Below, piece by piece: positions 1-8,535 of a stretch of DNA of 35,945 bases; the first letter of the stretch is position 1, and each line of letters starts with the position of its first letter. This DNA is from Methylococcaceae bacterium (lineage in GTDB: Bacteria > Pseudomonadota > Gammaproteobacteria > Methylococcales > Methylomonadaceae). The translations under genes and the position numbers were made by a program. The notes beneath the pieces were generated by a model that was given only the letters and a program-made list of their open reading frames with translations, did no database searches and was not told the DNA's origin. The DNA is taken from the NCBI GenBank assembly GCA_947505055.1, contig CANNLO010000010.1:1-35945 (forward strand). The letters are read 5' to 3'.

Positions 1-307
1 AAGATAAAGCAAGACAATTTCAGCGCCAAAAATGGATTGTGCAATCGGGATTAAGGGTTCAGGGAAGCGGGGAATCAAAATAAAGCGCGGCATCGCCGCA
101 CCTTATCTATGCTTAACGGGGCATACTCCCGGCCTGGAGTGAATCGGTCTTAATGGGACGAGGGCTTGCGGTGCGTATCGGTTGACAGGGAGGCCGGCGC
201 GGTCAAGGGGACGTGGAATAAATAGGGCGCGATAGCGACCGGTTTATGCCGCGAAAGCCCCTTGACCGTATAAGCCGGCCTTTCTGTCAATATCGTCGCA
301 CAGTGAG
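1..307. repeat. Terminal direct repeat, left copy
   Basis: These 307 bases recur at 35639-35945 with four substitutions (positions 110, 111, 124 and 178 of this copy). The repeat contains no convincing gene. It holds several short hairpins (GCGGC/GCCGC at 87-99, ACTCC/GGAGT around 126-141) and the long interrupted palindrome at 182-290. If the sequence is a circle, the repeat is the join; if not, it is a true flanking repeat. The mismatches keep both readings open. Confidence 0.9.
182..290. repeat. Long interrupted palindrome inside the terminal repeat
   Basis: The left arm at 182-210 (starting TTGACAG, containing AGGCCGGC and ending GGTCAAGGGG) pairs with the right arm at 258-290 (CCCCTTGACC, GCCGGCCT, CTGTCAA). 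Two small internal loops interrupt the stem and about 47 bases lie between the arms. It could be an origin of transfer, a replication control region or a structured RNA. The sequence alone does not decide. It is repeated at 35820-35928. Confidence 0.8.
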
Positions 308-492
308 CAAGCCTCTCTCATTAAGACATTTGACGGATGCTGTGAGCAACGGAAGTTCGCGCAGTGGTTGACTAATTCATGGATTTGCCGCCCTGGGCTT
401 TACCCGGTAATATTTGGTGTCATATTAAGCGTTGTAATAGCTTACGCTGTCGCCAAATAAGGGTATAAAGTCTGGGGATAAGCCTCAGCGGC

Positions 493-532
493 AAAGGGGG
501 GTAACGCCTGATAAGGCGATACACCCCTTTTT
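493..532 (+). terminator. Strong nested hairpin with T-run
   Basis: An outer stem (AAAGGGGGGT/ACACCCCTTT) encloses an inner stem (GCCT/AGGC), followed by a run of five T. This is the shape of a rho-independent terminator reading on the plus strand. There is no clear gene just upstream, so it may end a noncoding transcript coming from the repeat region. Confidence 0.5.
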
Positions 533-648
533 GAGCGCGGCAAGGCGGTCTGGAAGGTTGTAAGCGGTAGCTTACAAGTCCGAAGGACCGAGCGAATAGC
601 GAGCCTGTAAGGGCGTCCGGTTTTCGCGATAGCGAAAATGCCCCAAAG

Positions 649-762
649 AATCAAAAAAAAGGCCGTTGATGAGGACGACATATACACAGTTTTTCGCTTT
701 TTCGGGGGCAGAGTGGAGGCCCCCACGCGAAAAAATGTGCATATGTCTTGTTTTTTTTGATT
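649..762. other. 114-base multi-stem hairpin
   Basis: Three nested pairs of arms can be read directly. The outer pair is AATCAAAAAAAA (649-660) with TTTTTTTTGATT (751-762), a perfect 12-bp match. The middle pair is 677-697 with 727-747, 19 of 21 matching, and includes GACATAT and TTTTTCGC. The inner pair is GGGGGC (704-709) with GCCCCC (719-724). Such an extended symmetric structure in a gene-free region suggests a structured RNA or an origin/single-strand initiation site. No reverse transcriptase is present, so a retron is not supported. Confidence 0.75.
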
Positions 763-915
763 TAAAACCCAGCTGACATTAGGCACCTAAAATTATTGTA
801 AGCGATAGCGTTTTAAAATAATGAGATTTGTTTTTAAATAAAAATGTCCTGTAAAATTGTCAGTAAAAGCGTACAAATAATATTGAATAAAACGCAAATA
901 TAACAATAAACATCT

Positions 916-936
916 ACCAAATTATAGTAATCTGGT
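916..936. promoter_or_regulatory. 21-bp palindromic operator, copy 1
   Basis: An ACCAAA half-site is separated by nine bases from a matching CTGGT half, extended outward to CTACCA/TGGTAG. It lies 18 bases upstream of the 955 start codon. It belongs to the family of five operators found before transfer genes. A repressor bound here would cover the promoter region of the 955 gene. Confidence 0.7.
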
Positions 937-954
937 AGTAGAATAGGGTATTTT

Positions 955-1281
955 ATGGCATCACTAACAGACAGAACACCTATGAACTTACTGCCTTGCA
1001 GTCTCGCCAGTAGTATTTTGGAAGGCGATTTAGAACTAGCCGCGCAACAGCAAACGCTCGACAAGCTGATCGTCATGGAGACGCCAGGCGGGTTTTACGT
1101 GATTGCGCGTTTCTTATGGGCAAAAGATAGAGATTGGTATTTGACAACTCGGCGGAAGCGAACAGAACCTAGACTCTATAAGGACTTGATACGATTAAAT
1201 AAAAATATGAAGGAAATATTCCCAACCGTAGGATTTGAACTACTGAGGGATCAAAATATGCCGCCCGCCGACGACGATTGA
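955..1281 (+). CDS. Small conserved plasmid protein of unknown function
   Basis: The gene encodes 108 residues and is the first of the transfer region. I do not recognise a named family. The protein has no signal peptide or membrane segment. It has a central segment rich in aromatic and basic residues (FYVIARFLWAKDRDWYLTTRRKR) and ends in an acidic tail. The overall pattern (compact, basic, cytoplasmic, directly behind an operator) would fit a small DNA-binding or regulatory protein, but no helix-turn-helix is obvious. The start at 955 is taken as the first Met in the frame; ATG at 982 is an alternative. It is separated from virB1 by 113 bases that contain operator copy 2, so the two are probably separate transcripts under common control. 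Confidence 0.7.
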   Translation: MASLTDRTPMNLLPCSLASSILEGDLELAAQQQTLDKLIVMETPGGFYVIARFLWAKDRDWYLTTRRKRTEPRLYKDLIRLNKNMKEIFPTVGFELLRDQNMPPADDD

Positions 1282-1339
1282 CCCACGAAGACCCTTAGCA
1301 CGACCTTAAAAAATAAACCAAGAAATAGTATCCGCGTAT

Positions 1340-1360
1340 ACCAAATTATGGTATATTGGC
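1340..1360. promoter_or_regulatory. 21-bp palindromic operator, copy 2
   Basis: ACCAAAT and ATATTGG half-sites are arranged as in the other copies, with one outer base not matching (ends GGC). It lies 34 bases upstream of the virB1 start at 1395, so it probably controls virB1-topA. Confidence 0.7.
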
Positions 1361-1394
1361 AACACCTTAACAGTGTTGATTCGGAGAACTATCG

Positions 1395-2144
1395 ATGTTT
1401 GACCTTCTGGCGTTAGCGCAAGAATGCGCTCCTAACGTAGCCCCTACGACAATGGCGGCAATCGTCAATGTCGAATCTGGCAAAAACCCTTATGCAATCG
1501 GCGTAGTCGGCGGACGACTCGAACGCCAACCTTCGAATCAACAAGAAGCCGTAGCAACCGCTAAGGCCTTGGCAGACAATGGCTGGAACTTCTCGGTAGG
1601 CGTTGCGCAAGTCAATCGCTATAACCTACCTAAATATGCCATCAGCCTTGAACAAGCATTCGACGCCTGTACGAATATACGAATAGGCTCGAAAATCCTA
1701 GAGGATTGCTATGTCAGGGCAGCAAAAACGACGCCCGACACACAAGCGGCCCTTCAAGCCGCGTTTTCATGCTATTACTCCGGTAACTTTACTCGCGGCT
1801 TTCAACCCGACGTAGCGGGTAAGCCTAGCTATGTAGAGAAAGTCTTAGCCAGCGCTGACAACGCCACACTAGCAATCCCGGTTGTTCCGAATATCCAATC
1901 AAACGGCGTCAAACCCAAGTCAGTTCGAGCGGCACCTACAACCGCTACAGAACAAATGATACCATCCGATAATGCACCGGTCTTACTGCGCCGCAGTAAT
2001 GACGAGGTGCAACTGAAAGCAGTGGAGACAAATCAAGCTTCCGGACAACCCAATTCTGTCCCAAATTCACCAAGGAAGATGATAGACAAAGAACCCATAA
2101 ATACAGAGACGGACCTACCGCGTAGCTCAGCTATTGTGTTTTAG
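1395..2144 (+). CDS. virB1: VirB1-like lytic transglycosylase
   Basis: The protein of 249 residues opens a gap in peptidoglycan for assembly of the type IV secretion channel. Residues about 5-150 form a soluble lytic transglycosylase (SLT/VirB1) domain. The catalytic glutamate is in VNVESGKNPYAIG (about residue 27), followed by the typical GVAQVN motif and a C-terminal YxxKV-like turn (PSYVEKVL). No clear N-terminal signal peptide is visible, so export may be non-classical or through the machine itself. The last ~90 residues are a low-complexity, Pro/Asn-rich tail with no recognised domain. A good ribosome binding site (GGAG) precedes the ATG. The topoisomerase gene begins 9 bases after the stop, so the two are co-transcribed. 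Confidence 0.88.
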   Translation: MFDLLALAQECAPNVAPTTMAAIVNVESGKNPYAIGVVGGRLERQPSNQQEAVATAKALADNGWNFSVGVAQVNRYNLPKYAISLEQAFDACTNIRIGSKILEDCYVRAAKTTPDTQAALQAAFSCYYSGNFTRGFQPDVAGKPSYVEKVLASADNATLAIPVVPNIQSNGVKPKSVRAAPTTATEQMIPSDNAPVLLRRSNDEVQLKAVETNQASGQPNSVPNSPRKMIDKEPINTETDLPRSSAIVF

Positions 2145-2153
2145 GAGGGCGAC

Positions 2154-4451
2154 ATGAAACTAATGGTTGTCGAAAGTCCGAATAAAATAAAAAAGCTTGA
2201 ATCAATTCTCGGCAGTGAATGGAAAGTCGTCGCTAGCGTCGGTCACATACGCGATTTGCCCAGAAAGGAATTAGGTATTGAGCAGCCGGGGTTTACGCTT
2301 AACTACGAATACATACCTTCCGCATCGGCAAACGGCCGCACGTTCCCCGGTGGTGAAGAGCGAGTTGACCGCATCCGTAAGGAGGCGGGAAAAGCCGAAA
2401 TGGTCTACCTGGCCAGCGACCCGGATCGCGAAGGCGAAGCCATCGCCTGGCACCTGAAAGAAGCGCTAGACTTAGGCGAAACGGACTATTTGCGAGTGAC
2501 GTTTGACGCGATTACAAATGACGTGATCCGTAATGCCCTGACGAAAGCCAGAAAAATCGATTACAACCTGGTACATGCACAAGAAGCGCGTCGGGCGCTT
2601 GATCGCATGTATGGTTACTTGGTATCGCCTTTGCTTTCCAACATGCTAGGCATGTCGTTATCGGCCGGACGAGTGCAAAGCCCGGCCGTGCGCCTGGTTG
2701 TCGATCAGAGTCGGCGTATCAAGGCCTTCAGGAAAACGATGCACTTTGGAGCCGTCGTTTTTTTCGATGGCGATACCTGGCAAGCCGAATGGAACACCAA
2801 GCCGTTTATCAGCGAAGACAATCCTTATATTCTGGATGAAGCCCTGGCAACGCGTGTAGCGGCTTGCCGCCAATTTAAAATAACAGAGTCAGACAGCGGG
2901 CAGGCGAAGCAGTCGCCGCCACCGCCGTTTTCTACCTCGCTGCTGCTACAAGCAGCCAGCGTAAGCTTAAAATTTGATCCGGAAATAACCGCAAAGCTTG
3001 CGCAAAAACTGTTTGAGCAAGGCGCAATTACCTACATCCGGACGGACAGCGTAAATTTCAGCGCTGAAGCGATTGCGGAAATCCGCGACTTTGCCGAAGG
3101 CAAAGGTTGGCCTCTACCCAGTAAACCCCGTAAATTCAAAGCAAAGGGCGACGCGCAAGAGGCGCACGAAGCCATTCGGCCAACGCATATTGATGTGGAG
3201 CTGGCCGGCGAAGACGACCAGCAAAAAGCATTATATCGGCTCATTTGGCAACGTTCCGTTGCCTCTCAATTAGCCGATGCCAAATACAAAGTAAATACCG
3301 TCTCGCTCGAAACCACAGATAGCGAGCAGGTTTACGAGTTCAAGGCCAAAGGACGCGTACTCGTGGAACAGGGGTGGCGAATCCTGACCGCGAAAGACGC
3401 GGTGAATGATGAAGACGAAGGGGAGGGCGACGACGCCAGCGGCGGCAAAGTCCCGTTGCTCGATGTCGGTTCGGCCAAAGTGGCCGAATCCGGCAAATTA
3501 CTCCGGAAGGAAACAAAGCCACCCTCACGCTTCACTAAGGCCAGCTTGATAGCGAAGCTCGAAGCCGAAGGCATCGGGCGGCCGTCCACCTACCCGGCAA
3601 TCATGCAGAACATCATGAGCAAGGGCTACTTGGTTGAAGAAAAGCGGTTTTTAGAACCGACGGAAACGGGCGTCTTACTGGTCGATCAGTTAGTAAAAGC
3701 CGAGTTTGCGTTCATTGAATTACCATTTACGCGCGGCCTTGAGGAAGAGTTAGACGGCATTGCCGAAGGCAATAGCGGCTACATCGATGTGGTGGCCCCT
3801 GCTTTTGAACAGCTCCAGACCGACATTAACGCTGTGGCAAGCGCGGGAACCATAAAACCGCGCTTCCCTTGCCCAAAGTGTGGCGGCGGCCTACGCCGCT
3901 ATTCGCCGGCTGGGAAATCGCCTTTCTGGGGTTGCACGAACATCGAATGTAAGACATTCATGGACGACGCCGACAATAAACCGATTGAGCGAAAAACCTA
4001 CACCTGTACGGTGTGCGAAACCGGGACCATGCGCCGCTTTAAACGCAAGACCGGCACCGGTTACTTATGGGCCTGTTCAAGTGAAGAATGCAAACATTTC
4101 ATGGATGACAAAGACGGCAAGCCCGTTGAGTCCGTTGTGCATACCTGCCCAACATGCAAGACAGCGCCACTAAGGCGCTACCGAAAAAAAGACAAGGAAA
4201 CGGGCAAACCGAAGGGCGGCTTTGGTTGGTTTTGCACGAGTACAGATTGCAAAACCTTCCTTGATGACGCGAAAGGCAAGCCTCTAGCCGTTAAAACCGC
4301 GCCTTGCCCCGATTGCGGGCGAGTTATGTACCGCCGCAAGGGCCAATACGGCTACTGGTGGGGGTGCAGTGGATACAAAGACGGCTGCAAAACCGTCATG
4401 GACGATAAGGACGGCAAGCCCATAAAACGAACACCAAAAATAACCAAATAG
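2154..4451 (+). CDS. topA: Type IA DNA topoisomerase with four zinc ribbons
   Basis: The 765-residue protein relaxes DNA by cutting and passing one strand. The N-terminal Toprim domain shows VESPNKIKKLESIL and YLASDPDREGEAIAW, with the acidic DxD-type metal site. The active-site tyrosine is about Y294 in GAITYIRTDS. The C-terminal ~185 residues hold four successive C-x2-C...C zinc-ribbon units, each ending in a K-x-F/V-x-D-D motif, which bind single-stranded DNA. It sits between virB1 and virB2, so it is a plasmid copy for transfer or replication rather than the host housekeeping gene. Plasmid topoisomerases of this kind (for example TraE of IncP plasmids) help unlink DNA during transfer. An AGGAGGG ribosome site precedes the ATG. 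Operator copy 3 follows the stop, so virB2 starts a new transcript. Confidence 0.93.
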   Translation: MKLMVVESPNKIKKLESILGSEWKVVASVGHIRDLPRKELGIEQPGFTLNYEYIPSASANGRTFPGGEERVDRIRKEAGKAEMVYLASDPDREGEAIAWHLKEALDLGETDYLRVTFDAITNDVIRNALTKARKIDYNLVHAQEARRALDRMYGYLVSPLLSNMLGMSLSAGRVQSPAVRLVVDQSRRIKAFRKTMHFGAVVFFDGDTWQAEWNTKPFISEDNPYILDEALATRVAACRQFKITESDSGQAKQSPPPPFSTSLLLQAASVSLKFDPEITAKLAQKLFEQGAITYIRTDSVNFSAEAIAEIRDFAEGKGWPLPSKPRKFKAKGDAQEAHEAIRPTHIDVELAGEDDQQKALYRLIWQRSVASQLADAKYKVNTVSLETTDSEQVYEFKAKGRVLVEQGWRILTAKDAVNDEDEGEGDDASGGKVPLLDVGSAKVAESGKLLRKETKPPSRFTKASLIAKLEAEGIGRPSTYPAIMQNIMSKGYLVEEKRFLEPTETGVLLVDQLVKAEFAFIELPFTRGLEEELDGIAEGNSGYIDVVAPAFEQLQTDINAVASAGTIKPRFPCPKCGGGLRRYSPAGKSPFWGCTNIECKTFMDDADNKPIERKTYTCTVCETGTMRRFKRKTGTGYLWACSSEECKHFMDDKDGKPVESVVHTCPTCKTAPLRRYRKKDKETGKPKGGFGWFCTSTDCKTFLDDAKGKPLAVKTAPCPDCGRVMYRRKGQYGYWWGCSGYKDGCKTVMDDKDGKPIKRTPKITK

Positions 4452-4465
4452 CTATAAAAAACTAT

Positions 4466-4486
4466 ACCAAATTACTATAACTTGGT
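4466..4486. promoter_or_regulatory. 21-bp palindromic operator, copy 3
   Basis: An ACCAAA half-site pairs with CTTGGT around a TTACTATA centre. It lies between the topA stop and virB2 and is followed by TATACT, a possible -10 element, at about 4488-4493. It probably represses the virB2-virB6 transcript. Confidence 0.75.
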
Positions 4487-4617
4487 TTATACTGACAATC
4501 GACAACAACCATTCAACCTATGAGGGAAATTACCCAGCAATTACCATCAAGCATATCTAAATCAGGCGTTAAGCCGTGGCATTACCAAGCAATCTTTTTA
4601 TAAACCCGGAGTACGAA

Positions 4618-4902
4618 ATGACAATGAAGAGAGTAACAGTATTAAGCGCTATTGCCCTGCTGGCCCTGCTGGCAGTTGAACCTGCATTTGCGGCGGGCGG
4701 ATTGGACAAGGTGAACACGTTTGTCCAAAACGTGTTAGCCGTCCTGCAAGGCATTGCTATTGCAGTTGTGACCTGTGCCATCATGTGGGCGGGCTATAAG
4801 TTTTTGTTCAAACACGCGGACATCGCAGAAGTGGGCAAAATTTTGGGCGGCGGTTTACTGGTCGGCGGTGCCGCCGAGTTAGCCGCGTATCTGTTGGGTT
4901 AG
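4618..4902 (+). CDS. virB2: VirB2-like major pilin
   Basis: This 94-residue prepilin is the subunit of the conjugative pilus. A signal peptide with a basic start (MTMKR), a long hydrophobic core and an AFA-AGG cleavage site covers residues 1 to about 26. Two hydrophobic helices follow (about 36-60 and 75-93), as in VirB2/TrbC pilins. I chose ATG 4618 because CCCGGAG sits 6-9 bases upstream and the signal peptide then begins correctly. An in-frame earlier ATG at 4576 would add residues in front of the signal peptide. It is the first gene of the virB2-virB6 run. Confidence 0.88.
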   Translation: MTMKRVTVLSAIALLALLAVEPAFAAGGLDKVNTFVQNVLAVLQGIAIAVVTCAIMWAGYKFLFKHADIAEVGKILGGGLLVGGAAELAAYLLG

Positions 4903-4933
4903 TCTGAATAAGCAGCAACGAAAGGAGTAAACA

Positions 4934-5281
4934 ATGAACCAAATGGAAGACGATCCGCGCGACCCACTGTTTAAAGGATGTACCCGGCCGGCTATGGTGC
5001 TGGGCGTACCACTGGTGCCGCTCACCATCGTGACCGGAACGGTCGTACTAATATCGATTTGGACATCCCTACTTGTCTCGTTGCTGCTTATTCCGCTCAT
5101 CGTGGTGATGCAACTCATCACCAAACACGATGACCAGCAATTTCGATTGTTGGGGCTGAGAATCATGTTTAGGGGTGTTAATCGCCCATTGCTGAACCGG
5201 TTATTTCACTGCAACCGAAACGGCGAATTCTGGAAGGCATCCGCCTACAGTCCAATTCCCTTTAAACAACGCATCAAGTGA
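4934..5281 (+). CDS. virB3: VirB3-like inner-membrane protein
   Basis: The 115-residue protein has the typical VirB3 shape: a short N-terminal segment (DPLFKGCTRPAMVLGVPL), then one long or two close membrane helices (about 20-65), then a basic tail. VirB3 anchors VirB4 at the inner membrane and is essential for pilus assembly. An AAAGGAG ribosome site precedes the ATG. It is followed 6 bases later by virB4, the classic order. Confidence 0.88.
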   Translation: MNQMEDDPRDPLFKGCTRPAMVLGVPLVPLTIVTGTVVLISIWTSLLVSLLLIPLIVVMQLITKHDDQQFRLLGLRIMFRGVNRPLLNRLFHCNRNGEFWKASAYSPIPFKQRIK

Positions 5282-5287
5282 GGCGAT

Positions 5288-7780
5288 ATGTCAGCACAAC
5301 CTAAATATTTTCATCAAACCAACAACGAAAGGGCTGTAGCGCCGTTTTTGCCATACAGTAGCCACGTATCGGCAAATACCATCGTCACGAAAGATGGCGA
5401 TTATATGCGTATCTGGAAATTGGCCGGCATCAGCTTTGAGACGGCCGACGCCGATGAAATCCTATTACGCAAGGAGCAATTGAATACGCTGTACCGTTCA
5501 ATTGGTTCAAGTAATGTTGCTCTGTGGTCGCATTGCGTCCACCGACAAACATCGGACCGATTGAAATCTTCTTTTGATAACGAGTTTTGCCGCGACTTCG
5601 ACAAAAAATATTACGATTCCTTTGCCGGTTATCGAATGATGGCAAACGAACTGTATTTGACTGTAGTGTATCGGCCGAATCCATCAAGAATCGATAAAGC
5701 GTTTGTGAGGGCAGGGCGGCGCACACACGCGCAAATCATGGATGACCAAAGGGCCGCGATCCGTAAACTAGACGACATCGCGTACCAAGTCGAGTCGAGC
5801 CTACGCCGTTATGGATTAGATGAAAAACAAGGCGGTAAACCTGAAGAATTAACGACCTATGAAGAAAACGGCGTACTGTTTTCTCATGCCCTGTCATTTT
5901 TGAATTTCCTGGTGTCTGGTGAATGGCAAAAAGTACGCGTGCCAAAAGCCCCGCTCAACGAATACCTTGGTACCGCCTGGGTTTTCGTCGGTACCGAAAC
6001 GATTGAAATTCGCTCTCCGACAAAAACACGTTTTGCTCAATGTATCGACTTTAAAGATTATAACTCTCACACGGAAGCGGGCATCTTGAATGGACTGATG
6101 TATGAGGATTATGAGTACATCGTAACTCAATCTTACAGTTTCATGGCAAAACGGCAGGGTAAGGAGTTTCTTGAGAAGCAACTGGGGCAGCTCCAGAACG
6201 CAGAAGACGGCAGCGCCACGCAAATTGAAGAGATGCGCATAGCCATCGATCAATTGATTCAAGGTGAGTTTGTCATGGGCGAATATCATTATTCGCTAAT
6301 GATCTTTGGTGAATCTGTTGAAAAGGTTCGGCGAAACACTACATCTGCAATGACGATTATTCAGAATCAGGGATTTCTGGCCGCCCTGGTGGCGACCGCA
6401 ACGGATGCCGCATTTTACGCGCAATTGCCGTGCAATTGGAGCTATCGGCCACGCGTAGCCGGCCTTACGAGCAAGAATTTCGCCGGCATGTCCAGCTTTC
6501 ATAATTTCCGCGCCGGTAAACGCGATGGCAATCCGTGGGGACAGGCCATTATGATAGCCAAAACACCGTCAGGCCAACCACTGTATATCAACTGCCATTA
6601 CTCAAAAGGCGACGAGGACGCTTACGATAAAAAAGTGCTTGGTAATACCCGGATTATTGGGCAATCAGGAGTTGGTAAAACGGTTTTAATGAATACACTG
6701 CTAATGCAGGTACAAAAATACAAAACTAATGCACCGCTTGGATTTACATCAGTCTTTTTCGACAAAGATGAGGGCGCTAAGCTTTGTATTAAAGCCATCG
6801 GTGGCAAATACCTTTCTATCAAAAACGGGGTGCCGACAGGCTTTAATCCCTTTCAAATGGAAAAGAGCGAAGCAAACATTTTGTTTTTGGAAAAACTCGT
6901 TCGCTCCTTGGTATCAGGGGAGGGCCAGCGGGTTACAACGTCTGACGAGCTACGGATCAGCCAAGCAGTTCGCACCGTCATGAACATGCCTGTCGGGCTT
7001 CGCCGTTTATCAACGGTTATTCAGAACATGACTGAAGGCACCGATAAGGAAGATCGCGAAAACAGTATTGTGAAGAGGCTTTCACGTTGGTGTTATGACG
7101 ATGGTAACGGCCGACAAGGGCCGTTTGCCTGGGTGTTAGATTGTCCGACCGATGTAATCGATTTCACCACTCATACGAATTACGGATTTGATGGCACTCA
7201 CTTTCTTGATAATGCGGATGTTCGCACACCAATTTCAATGTATTTGCTGCATCGAATGGAGTCGGTCATTGATGGCCGGCGGTTTATTTACTGGATGGAT
7301 GAAGCGTGGAAATGGGTTGATGATGAGGCCTTCTCGGAATTCGCCGGCAACAAGCAGCTTACGATCCGTAAGCAAAATGGCTTCGGCGTGTTCGCAACAC
7401 AAATGCCTAGCAGTCTATTGAATTCAAAAATCGCTTCAGCCCTGGTGCAACAGGTAGCGACGGAAATTTATTTGCCGAATCCAAAAGCCGATTTTAATGA
7501 ATACGTCAATGGCTTCAAGGTATCCGAAGCCGAATTCGAAATTATCAAGAACATGGGCGAAGAAAGCCGAATGTTCATAATTAAACAAGGCCATCAATCG
7601 ATGATTGGCCGCCTCGATCTCGCCGGCTTCGATGATGAGCTGGCAATCCTATCTGGTAGTGTCGATAACGTCGAACTGCTTGATACGATCACCGCCGAAG
7701 TGGGCGATGATCCGAATGTGTGGCTCCCAGTATTCCACGAGCGCCGCAAGGCTCGCGTGGCGTCCTCTAAATCGAAGTAA
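5288..7780 (+). CDS. virB4: VirB4-family transfer ATPase
   Basis: The 830-residue protein is the universal ATPase of type IV secretion systems and drives pilin dislocation and substrate passage. The N-terminal ~400 residues match the CagE/TrbE/VirB4 domain. Walker A is GQSGVGKT at about 458-465 and Walker B is in FIYWMDEAW at about 665-673. The length is normal for the family. It is preceded by virB3 and followed 12 bases later by virB5. No frameshift or missing catalytic residue is seen. Confidence 0.95.
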   Translation: MSAQPKYFHQTNNERAVAPFLPYSSHVSANTIVTKDGDYMRIWKLAGISFETADADEILLRKEQLNTLYRSIGSSNVALWSHCVHRQTSDRLKSSFDNEFCRDFDKKYYDSFAGYRMMANELYLTVVYRPNPSRIDKAFVRAGRRTHAQIMDDQRAAIRKLDDIAYQVESSLRRYGLDEKQGGKPEELTTYEENGVLFSHALSFLNFLVSGEWQKVRVPKAPLNEYLGTAWVFVGTETIEIRSPTKTRFAQCIDFKDYNSHTEAGILNGLMYEDYEYIVTQSYSFMAKRQGKEFLEKQLGQLQNAEDGSATQIEEMRIAIDQLIQGEFVMGEYHYSLMIFGESVEKVRRNTTSAMTIIQNQGFLAALVATATDAAFYAQLPCNWSYRPRVAGLTSKNFAGMSSFHNFRAGKRDGNPWGQAIMIAKTPSGQPLYINCHYSKGDEDAYDKKVLGNTRIIGQSGVGKTVLMNTLLMQVQKYKTNAPLGFTSVFFDKDEGAKLCIKAIGGKYLSIKNGVPTGFNPFQMEKSEANILFLEKLVRSLVSGEGQRVTTSDELRISQAVRTVMNMPVGLRRLSTVIQNMTEGTDKEDRENSIVKRLSRWCYDDGNGRQGPFAWVLDCPTDVIDFTTHTNYGFDGTHFLDNADVRTPISMYLLHRMESVIDGRRFIYWMDEAWKWVDDEAFSEFAGNKQLTIRKQNGFGVFATQMPSSLLNSKIASALVQQVATEIYLPNPKADFNEYVNGFKVSEAEFEIIKNMGEESRMFIIKQGHQSMIGRLDLAGFDDELAILSGSVDNVELLDTITAEVGDDPNVWLPVFHERRKARVASSKSK

Positions 7781-7792
7781 TGAGGTGATTCT

Positions 7793-8494
7793 ATGAAAAA
7801 AACTATTCTTTATGTGGCAATTTCGGCATTATTTGCATCAACGGCGCAAGCGCAGGAGGCGGTTATTGATGTGGCTGCCATTGGACAGCTCGCCAGTCAA
7901 GCCACGACACTGGGCCAACAATTATCAGAGGCTAAAAATCAGGTTACGCAGCTAAAGAATACATACAACAGCTTCACTGGTTCCCGCGACCTGGGCACCA
8001 TCATGAACAACCCGGCGCTACGGAACTACCTACCGCAAGACTGGCAAAAAGTTTATGACAGCGTGAAGCAAGGCGGCTATGCCGGGTTATCGGGTACCGC
8101 AAAAACGATGTATAAACAAGTTTACGATAGCTGTAAGCACATAACGATTGACGACGAACGCTTATCGTGTGAAGCGTCGGCCGTGAAAGGTGCGCAAGAT
8201 AAAGGCTTTGCAATGGATGCGTACAGCAAAGCGCAAGATCGTATGGATCAAATTGACCAGCTTATGGCTAAAGTCAATGACACCCAAGACCCGAAAGCCA
8301 TTGCCGAACTGCAAGCCCGGATCGCAGCCGAACAGGCCAATATCCAGAACGAGCAAACCAAGCTTCAGATGTATGCAATGGTAGCCTCCGCAGAGGATAA
8401 GATGCAGCAACAGAATAAGCGAGAAATGAACGCTAGAACCTGGTCGGCTACAAAGGGCATTTCCGCTCAACCAATTACTTTTAATAATCCATAG
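7793..8494 (+). CDS. virB5: VirB5-like minor pilin
   Basis: The 233-residue protein has a clear signal peptide (MKKTILYVAISALFASTAQA, cleaved before QEA) and then a mostly helical, Gln/Ala-rich body, as expected for VirB5/TraC pilus-tip proteins. Two cysteines (around residues 110 and 123) could form a disulfide bond. Position between virB4 and an EexN-type lipoprotein gene, upstream of virB6, supports the assignment. A GAGG ribosome site precedes the ATG. Confidence 0.85.
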   Translation: MKKTILYVAISALFASTAQAQEAVIDVAAIGQLASQATTLGQQLSEAKNQVTQLKNTYNSFTGSRDLGTIMNNPALRNYLPQDWQKVYDSVKQGGYAGLSGTAKTMYKQVYDSCKHITIDDERLSCEASAVKGAQDKGFAMDAYSKAQDRMDQIDQLMAKVNDTQDPKAIAELQARIAAEQANIQNEQTKLQMYAMVASAEDKMQQQNKREMNARTWSATKGISAQPITFNNP

Positions 8495-8535
8495 GTGCGG
8501 CACACCTGCCGCCATGAAAACATAAGGAGTGAATC

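Larger units (their letters stand above)
308..954. other. Gene-free, hairpin-rich stretch
   Basis: I see no credible coding region here: the open frames on the minus strand run through strong hairpins and have no ribosome binding site or recognisable protein. The stretch instead holds successive hairpins at 493-532, 558-577 (TTGTAAGC/GCTTACAA, loop GGTA), 621-638 (TTTTCGC/GCGAAAA, loop GATA), 649-762 (very long) and around 790-825 (AGCGATAGCG centre). Together with the terminal repeat this looks like an origin, transfer-origin or RNA-coding region. Confidence 0.6.

Noticed and set aside
649..762. Retron msr/msd element
   Set aside because: The fold invites the idea, but no reverse transcriptase gene is present in the window.
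442..786. 114-codon frame on the minus strand in the hairpin region
   Set aside because: It runs through the strong hairpins at 493-762, has low-complexity sequence and no ribosome site; its openness is explained by the inverted repeats.
834..1076. 80-codon frame on the minus strand overlapping the start of the 955 gene
   Set aside because: Overlaps an operator and a better-supported gene on the other strand, and the translation is not protein-like.
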